From NCBI GenBank assembly GCA_947489685.1, contig CANLEM010000004.1:418698-482697 (forward strand): a stretch of DNA of 64,000 bases. Reading direction: 5' to 3'. Below are positions 59,512 through 64,000 of this stretch, piece after piece. This stretch comes from an uncultured Aquimarina sp. (GTDB lineage: Bacteria; Bacteroidota; Bacteroidia; Flavobacteriales; Flavobacteriaceae). A program made the position numbers and the translations under genes. Numbering within the stretch: the stretch's first letter is position 1; each line of letters begins with the position of its first letter. The notes below the pieces were generated by a model, which saw only the letters and a list, made by a program, of their open reading frames with translations, was not told where the DNA came from and searched no databases.

Positions 59512-60732
59512 TTATTGAGTTCTATGAGCTAATACAATAGGTGGTTCTCCATTAAATGGGTTTATATAATTTCCGATAGTACGGGCTCCTTCTCCCATTG
59601 TAGCTGCACGCATGATACTTCGGTCTCCATAGCGCACTCGTATATTATCCATAGCCTTATACAGGTTTACTGTTTTCTTTTCATCATCAAACAAGTTAAT
59701 TTGATACGTTCCAGCTGTTAAACTGCTATACCGAACACCTACAAGACGTATTAATAATCTCCTACTAAACAGTTTATCAAAAAGTTCCATGACTACAGGG
59801 ATCAAATGATGATCTGCCGAGGTATATGGTATTTTAAGTTGTTTTGAATAGGTTTGAAAATCTGAATAGCGAATCTTAACTGTTACGCAAGAAGTAAGTT
59901 TGCCTCCTCTACGTAACTGAAAAGCCAAATTCTCTGCCATTGCAGTAATTGTAGTTTTAAGCGTTACAATATCAATCGTATCTTGACCATATGTACGTTC
60001 ACTTGATATAGATTTACGCTCGTGATATTCTACCAAAGGTGTATGATCAATCCCGTTGGCTCGTTTCCATATAACGCTACCATTTTTTCCAAAAACAGAG
60101 GTCATCATCTCAACAGGCATTTGTTGCACTGTATGTACATTTTTGATACCCATATTACAAAAAGTACGATAGGTTTTCTCTCCTACCATTGGGATTTTTT
60201 TGATCGATAATGGAGCCAGAAATGTTTTTTCATACCCCGTATCAATTTTTAATTGATTATTTGGTTTGGCCTCATTAGTGGCAACTTTAGAAACTGTTTT
60301 ATTTACCGAAAGCCCAAAAGATATTGGTAGTCCTGCTTCATGAATAATTTTATTTCGTAATTCTGAAGCAAATTTGTAACAGCCAAAAAACCGATCCATA
60401 CCAGTAAGGTCTGCATAAAACTCATCTACGCTAGCTTTTTCTAAGATCGGTACTTCGCTTTGCAAAATCTCAGTCACTTGTTTTGAAAACTTAGTATATG
60501 TCCCTGCATTACCGCGTATATAGATTGCATTAGGACATAGCTGTCTTGCCATTTTCATCGGCATTCCCGAATGAACACCATATGCTCTGGTTTCATAACT
60601 TGCCGCACTAACCACCCCTCGATCTCCAGTTCCCCCTACAATCACAGGTTTATTGTTTAGTCTGCTATCCAAAAGACGCTCGCAGGACACAAAAAAAGTA
60701 TCCAAATCGAAATGTACAATTGTAGTATTCAT
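59512..60732 (-). CDS. dinB: DNA polymerase IV (Y family)
   Basis: The 406-residue translesion polymerase has VHFDLDTFFVSCE with the first metal Asp at the N-terminus, AASYETRAYGVHSGMPM, and SVDEFYADLTG near 103-113 carrying the other acidic residues (Phe replaces the usual Ala after DE). IPMVGEKTYRTF is the helix-hairpin-helix, and the little finger follows from about 235. It is the middle gene of the cassette. Confidence 0.95.
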   Translation of the reverse strand: MNTTIVHFDLDTFFVSCERLLDSRLNNKPVIVGGTGDRGVVSAASYETRAYGVHSGMPMKMARQLCPNAIYIRGNAGTYTKFSKQVTEILQSEVPILEKASVDEFYADLTGMDRFFGCYKFASELRNKIIHEAGLPISFGLSVNKTVSKVATNEAKPNNQLKIDTGYEKTFLAPLSIKKIPMVGEKTYRTFCNMGIKNVHTVQQMPVEMMTSVFGKNGSVIWKRANGIDHTPLVEYHERKSISSERTYGQDTIDIVTLKTTITAMAENLAFQLRRGGKLTSCVTVKIRYSDFQTYSKQLKIPYTSADHHLIPVVMELFDKLFSRRLLIRLVGVRYSSLTAGTYQINLFDDEKKTVNLYKAMDNIRVRYGDRSIMRAATMGEGARTIGNYINPFNGEPPIVLAHRTQ

Positions 60733-60743
60733 AATTATTCCTT

Positions 60744-62123
60744 TTACATATATATAACATTGTTTTCCCCATGTTTACGTAAGTAACTCTTAATAATTTG
60801 TGTGGTATGGTATGTATGTTTTTGCAATACCAAAAAGGCTTCAAAATCATCAAAATGTGATACCTGTTCTGATTGATGTATAAAACCAAACCCTTTATAA
60901 ATCCCATCTTTAATCATAACAAAACTATGCTCGTCTATAGTCCTACCTTTTTCTTTTATTAGGTAAGTCTCTTTTTGTTTCATTAAAGATGATAATGCTT
61001 GCTGTACTCTTATATTATATAATGCCACTGATTCTTTACCATGACATATTCCTTTACAATTCTTAATACGATAATGTGAACATCGAGTTGAAGTATTTTG
61101 AAGACTACAATACCGCGGACACAATTGATAATCAAAACATAATCGCTCTAATTGTTCTATAGCATCAGATTGTTTATAAAACACTTCTAATGAATGATCT
61201 GTTCCTTTTGATCTATCTATAGCAAGTTGTATAACACCTCTTCTATTTATATACTGTATGATCCGATATGGAGCTATTGCCTTTTTTTGAGCACGATTAA
61301 ATTTTGGATAGTGTTTTTGAATTTTATCTGCTTCTAGTAACAATGCAATCAACTCATTACCCGTAACCTCATAATCAATGGTATATGTATTTTGTCCAAG
61401 CGCATATTCTTTATTCTTTTTATCATAAAAATGACTAACCACTCGTTGTTTTATATTCTTTGCCTTACCAGCGTAAATAACCTTTCCTTTTTGATCTTTA
61501 AATAAGTAAATCCCTGTTGCTATAGGTAGTGCATTGATTATACTTGCATCAAGGTGCGGAGGAAGTGTCGCTTCTTTAGAACGCGCATTTAAAAAAGAAT
61601 TTATTATCGCAAACTCAGAGTCAAGTTCTAATATTCGTTGAAATAAAATTACAGTAGCATCAGTATCTCCTTGAGCACGATGTCGATCCACTAATGGTAT
61701 CGAAAGTGATGCACAAAGTTTCCCCAAACTATACGAAAATAATCCAGGAATTAATTTTCTAGATAAACGTACCGTACATAGTTTTTTTCTAGTAAAAGTG
61801 TATCCGTTATTTTTAAACTCATCTCTGATTACATTATAGTCAAAGTTAACATTATGAGCTACAAAAATGGCTCCTGTAGTCATTTCGATAATACGGTCTG
61901 CTATTTCATAAAACTTAGGAGCATCTCTAACCATATTGTCATCAATACCTGTAAGCCCAGTAATAAATGGCGGAATATCTTGTTCTGGATTAACCAAAGA
62001 TGTAAATTTATCAATGATTTTGTCTCCTTGTAATAATACAATACAAATCTCTGTGATACGATTCCCTAAAATACCTTTTCCGGTAGTTTCGACATCAATA
62101 ACTGAATATAATTGGTCTTGCAT
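60744..62123 (-). CDS. DEDDh exonuclease (DnaQ-like) fused to a UvrC/Cho-type GIY-YIG domain, copy B
   Basis: The 459-residue protein starts the operon. Residues 1-170 are the exonuclease: DVETTG, AHNVNFDYN, DRHRAQGDTDA. The GIY-YIG nuclease at about 203-285 has TGIYLFKD and VIYAGKAKNIKQR. Four UvrC-like cysteines follow (LCPRY, TRC, KNC, GIC). It is a clear paralogue of the gene at 1615-2985, with the same domain order. In this setting it could provide proofreading or trimming for the two polymerases. Its promoter region carries three inverted repeats. Confidence 0.9.
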   Translation of the reverse strand: MQDQLYSVIDVETTGKGILGNRITEICIVLLQGDKIIDKFTSLVNPEQDIPPFITGLTGIDDNMVRDAPKFYEIADRIIEMTTGAIFVAHNVNFDYNVIRDEFKNNGYTFTRKKLCTVRLSRKLIPGLFSYSLGKLCASLSIPLVDRHRAQGDTDATVILFQRILELDSEFAIINSFLNARSKEATLPPHLDASIINALPIATGIYLFKDQKGKVIYAGKAKNIKQRVVSHFYDKKNKEYALGQNTYTIDYEVTGNELIALLLEADKIQKHYPKFNRAQKKAIAPYRIIQYINRRGVIQLAIDRSKGTDHSLEVFYKQSDAIEQLERLCFDYQLCPRYCSLQNTSTRCSHYRIKNCKGICHGKESVALYNIRVQQALSSLMKQKETYLIKEKGRTIDEHSFVMIKDGIYKGFGFIHQSEQVSHFDDFEAFLVLQKHTYHTTQIIKSYLRKHGENNVIYM

Positions 62124-62146
62124 TGTACTTTTTTTAGGAAGTACAA
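62123..62146 (-). promoter_or_regulatory. Inverted repeat overlapping the -7 element and start of the mutagenesis operon
   Basis: The 8-base arms TTGTACTT (62123-62130) and AAGTACAA (62139-62146) are perfect complements separated by 8 bases. The downstream arm shares one base with the start codon and the other overlaps the -7 element, which is the usual position of a repressor operator. Confidence 0.55.
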
Positions 62147-62151
62147 AAATA
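62144..62151 (-). promoter_or_regulatory. -7 promoter element of the exonuclease-dinB-dnaE operon
   Basis: The minus strand reads TATTTTTG (TAnnTTTG), 20 bases before the ATG. The -33 region would fall inside the palindrome at 62165-62189. Confidence 0.55.
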
Positions 62152-62164
62152 GAATAAAAAAATC

Positions 62165-62208
62165 AATTATTGGAATAATTCCAATAATTAGGAATAATTC
62201 CTAATTAT
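62165..62208 (-). promoter_or_regulatory. Two overlapping 25-bp palindromes upstream of the mutagenesis operon
   Basis: Each palindrome is perfect around a single central base (62177 and 62196) and contains the same 11-base core GGAATAATTCC. They occupy 62165-62189 and 62184-62208, with centres 19 bases apart, that is, almost on the same face of the helix. They cover the expected -33 region of the operon promoter. Confidence 0.65.
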
Positions 62209-62236
62209 AATTTCCTATAATTATCAAAAAATAGTC

Positions 62237-62392
62237 TTAAGGGTTTATATTGCAATCAAATTTCACACTTACATTATACAATTCATCCCAAACAGGATCT
62301 CCATATGTTTTGGGTGATAAACGAAAGTAGACAAAATACTTCTTCATTTTATCACAATAAGATATTGATATTTTAGTGTTTAGAATTATCAT
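62237..62392 (-). CDS. Possible small protein of 51 residues
   Basis: The frame begins ATG within the last codons of the lipoprotein gene (ATGA overlap) and ends TAA. It includes KKYFVYFRLSPKTYGD and DELYNVSVKFDCN, which read like real beta-strand protein. The 4-base overlap suggests translation coupled to the lipoprotein gene. A frameshifted extension of that gene is a second possibility. No family is recognised. Confidence 0.3.
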   Translation of the reverse strand: MIILNTKISISYCDKMKKYFVYFRLSPKTYGDPVWDELYNVSVKFDCNINP

Positions 62393-62835
62393 TTCTTTCT
62401 TAAAAAAAGCGTCGTATACTTCAACTGTACCTTCAAAGATTTATCGATATCATTTCCTTCTTTAAAAGAAGTTAACGTTTTAGGTAATTTTTTGAAAAAT
62501 CGGAATTTTGTAATCAGTCCCATTTTCATCAAACCAGTAAAATAAATATTCATATCCGATTCAACTTTTGTAATCGTTAAATCAGGATTGTCGTCCAAAC
62601 TCCATAAAAAAACGTAACTAAAATACGCTTCACTATTAATATCTCCCCAGCCCTCAGCAAAACGTATATGCTCTTCTCCTTCATAAGGCAATGATCGTGC
62701 AAATAGTAATGGAAATTTCAGCACCTCTGTTCTCCAAGTATCAGGAGCTTCTAGTAAATTATCGGTTTTTACAGTTTTACAATTTGTAACACATATACAT
62801 ACTCCTATGAGTATTATGATTTGCAAAATTTTCAT
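62389..62835 (-). CDS. Small lipoprotein of unknown function
   Basis: The 148-residue protein has a lipoprotein signal ending in CVTNC (Cys 19). The mature part reads TWRTEVLKFPLLFARSLPYEGEEHIRFAEGW, then a beta-rich part and a basic C-terminus; no family is recognised. The ATG at 62835 is used because it begins the lipoprotein signal; an earlier codon adds 14 residues of no signal character. Confidence 0.65.
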   Translation of the reverse strand: MKILQIIILIGVCICVTNCKTVKTDNLLEAPDTWRTEVLKFPLLFARSLPYEGEEHIRFAEGWGDINSEAYFSYVFLWSLDDNPDLTITKVESDMNIYFTGLMKMGLITKFRFFKKLPKTLTSFKEGNDIDKSLKVQLKYTTLFLRKK

Positions 62836-62969
62836 GAATACATTATTTATAGATGAAACCACTACAAATAAATGCACAATATTTATGCTATTTTCACAAA
62901 TGGGATGAATGGGAAGTTTTTGTGCCGAGAAGGAAAACTCAATACTAATAGTAAAATAACAAGTTGATA

Positions 62970-63827
62970 TTATTTATATATTGAATTAAATAATGAAATC
63001 CGTGATCTAGAAACCGGAATTATAGTCGATATCCCCTTAATTGTAAGTTGATATCCTCTAATATTACCTTTTACCATTAAAACCTTATTAACATTAATCA
63101 CATAAGAGCGATGACATTGAAACAAAAAAGAATGTTTTTTTATTAAGTCATTACTATTAATAAGCGTATTTCTTAATAAAGAAGAAACAACTTCATGATC
63201 TTTCATATAAAATACTTCTATATAATTGCCCCAACTTTTAATCATGATAAGATTTTGAGGTAATATCTCTATACGCTCTTGTTCGGTTTTGGAAGTAAAA
63301 CATATTTTTTTTGAAGTTGATTTTAAAGAAGTTTCTAAGCTTTGTTTAGTGAAAAAAGCATCTTTTTTATTTTGTATAGGCCTACCTGAGAAATAATAAT
63401 ATTTAACAAATAATGATAATGGAATAAATAACACTTCAAAAATCAAAATATACTTCAATGATGCTCCAAACCAAGCAATATAATTTTGATCTATAAAACC
63501 ATTATTACTTAAGTTTACAAAAAAAGAAAGGGTAAGAAATAACACTACATCACAAATAATTTCAATACTATTATTTATAATTCTTTTATTCTTTTTATCC
63601 CATTGTTCATGAAATAAATAAGGAAGTAGTACTCTTGTTATTAATGTTACTAGCAACACTAAAAAAGCAGAGAGTAACGAATCTCCAAGAGTTTTAAAAA
63701 ATGTATATGATCTATATTCGAATGGTTGAAATAAAATAAGGAGTAAAAAGACCAAACTACTAAATAGGATAGGTATTATTAATTTATCCTTTGAAGGTAG
63801 TATCCTATTTACAGCTCTATTATACAT
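62970..63827 (-). CDS. Membrane-bound LytTR-family transcription regulator
   Basis: The 285-residue protein has four hydrophobic helices (about 16-34, 42-64, 88-107, 122-142) followed by a LytTR DNA-binding domain at about 180-285 (IEILPQNLIMIKSWGNYIEVFYM, FQCHRSYVINVNKVLMVKG). There is no receiver domain or histidine kinase, so the membrane part probably senses a signal directly. It stands between a lipoprotein gene and the rRNA operon end; its target is unknown. Confidence 0.85.
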   Translation of the reverse strand: MYNRAVNRILPSKDKLIIPILFSSLVFLLLILFQPFEYRSYTFFKTLGDSLLSAFLVLLVTLITRVLLPYLFHEQWDKKNKRIINNSIEIICDVVLFLTLSFFVNLSNNGFIDQNYIAWFGASLKYILIFEVLFIPLSLFVKYYYFSGRPIQNKKDAFFTKQSLETSLKSTSKKICFTSKTEQERIEILPQNLIMIKSWGNYIEVFYMKDHEVVSSLLRNTLINSNDLIKKHSFLFQCHRSYVINVNKVLMVKGNIRGYQLTIKGISTIIPVSRSRISLFNSIYK

Positions 63828-63933
63828 TTTATCTTATACCCTATTTAATATGAAGTAATTACCTATTGCTAAAGTTACTATGGAAAAGTTTAGTATACAA
63901 ATTAGCTTTTCTCTATGATACTATTTTGGGTAT

Positions 63934-63968
63934 AAAAAAAACCCTTCATTATAGTAATGAAGGGTTTT
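63934..63968 (-). terminator. Terminator of the rRNA operon
   Basis: A perfect 14-bp stem (AAAACCCTTCATTA with TAATGAAGGGTTTT, loop of 3). On the minus strand it is followed by a T run at 63941-63934, right after the 5S gene. Confidence 0.88.
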
Positions 63969-63975
63969 CAAAGAA

Positions 63976-64000
63976 GGCGGCGACCTACTCTCCCACGATT
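63976..64000 (-). rRNA. rrf: 5S ribosomal RNA, 3' end only
   Basis: The reverse complement of the last 25 bases ends in GTGGGAGAGTAGGTCGCCGCC-type sequence, the conserved 3' part of Bacteroidetes 5S rRNA. The rest of the gene and the 23S and 16S genes lie beyond the window. Confidence 0.85.

Overview
The window is chromosomal DNA from a Bacteroidota bacterium, most likely a marine member of the Flavobacteriaceae. The evidence is low-GC sequence, promoters of the TTG-N18..20-TAnnTTTG type, an almost complete lack of Shine-Dalgarno sites, SusC/CarboxypepD-type TonB receptors, a DUF4249 lipoprotein, the Bacteroidetes forms of RNA polymerase omega and PorD/DUF4835, a monomeric NADP-isocitrate dehydrogenase and an N-terminally extended GAPDH. 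No species can be named from the sequence alone.

Layout. 1-4.8 kb, plus strand: DUF1015 protein (start cut off), the PLP-homeostasis protein YggS, a DnaQ-exonuclease/GIY-YIG fusion, a voltage-gated channel ending in a zinc ribbon, and miaA. 4.8-9.7 kb, minus: an OmpR-type two-component pair, coaE, a YbbR protein and a family 2 glycosyltransferase. 9.9-14.7 kb, plus: an outer-membrane beta-barrel receptor, a small secreted protein and a LytS/LytTR pair. 14.8-20.7 kb, minus: bamD-rpoZ-coaBC-porD-recN-fabI. 20.9-29.8 kb, minus: a Kir-type channel, DUF6913-dapA, four consecutive YhhN-like membrane proteins behind ligA, a LOG-family protein, prmC and a GNAT. 30.5-37.4 kb, mainly plus: LEA-like lipoprotein, ribD, HAD phosphatase, DMT exporter, YigZ, dnaA, a tyrosine phosphatase and a tetrapyrrole-methylase-fold methyltransferase. 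37.4-40.8 kb, minus: cell-wall enzymes and dapF. 40.9-49.4 kb, plus: HtrA-like protease, gap, trmD, rplS, a gene-less kilobase with a candidate structured RNA, and icd. 49.4-56.4 kb, plus: barrel remnant, TonB receptor with DUF4249 partner, murQ and a coiled-coil secreted protein. 56.5-62.1 kb, minus: dnaE-type polymerase, dinB and a second DnaQ/GIY-YIG fusion in one tight operon. 62.2-64 kb: a small lipoprotein, a membrane LytTR regulator and the 3' end of an rRNA operon on the minus strand.

Most genes are housekeeping: envelope assembly (bamD, mltG, YbbR, murQ), lysine/diaminopimelate synthesis (dapA, dapF), CoA synthesis (coaBC, coaE), replication and repair (dnaA, ligA, recN). The most unusual unit is the three-gene mutagenesis/repair cassette at 56.5-62.1 kb. 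Its promoter region carries three separate inverted repeats that look like repressor operators, its DnaE has a degenerate PHP domain, and it brings its own DEDDh exonuclease. Second is the row of four YhhN-like paralogues, in which the conserved acidic motifs are lost copy by copy. Third is the structured, terminator-bounded but gene-less stretch between rplS and icd.
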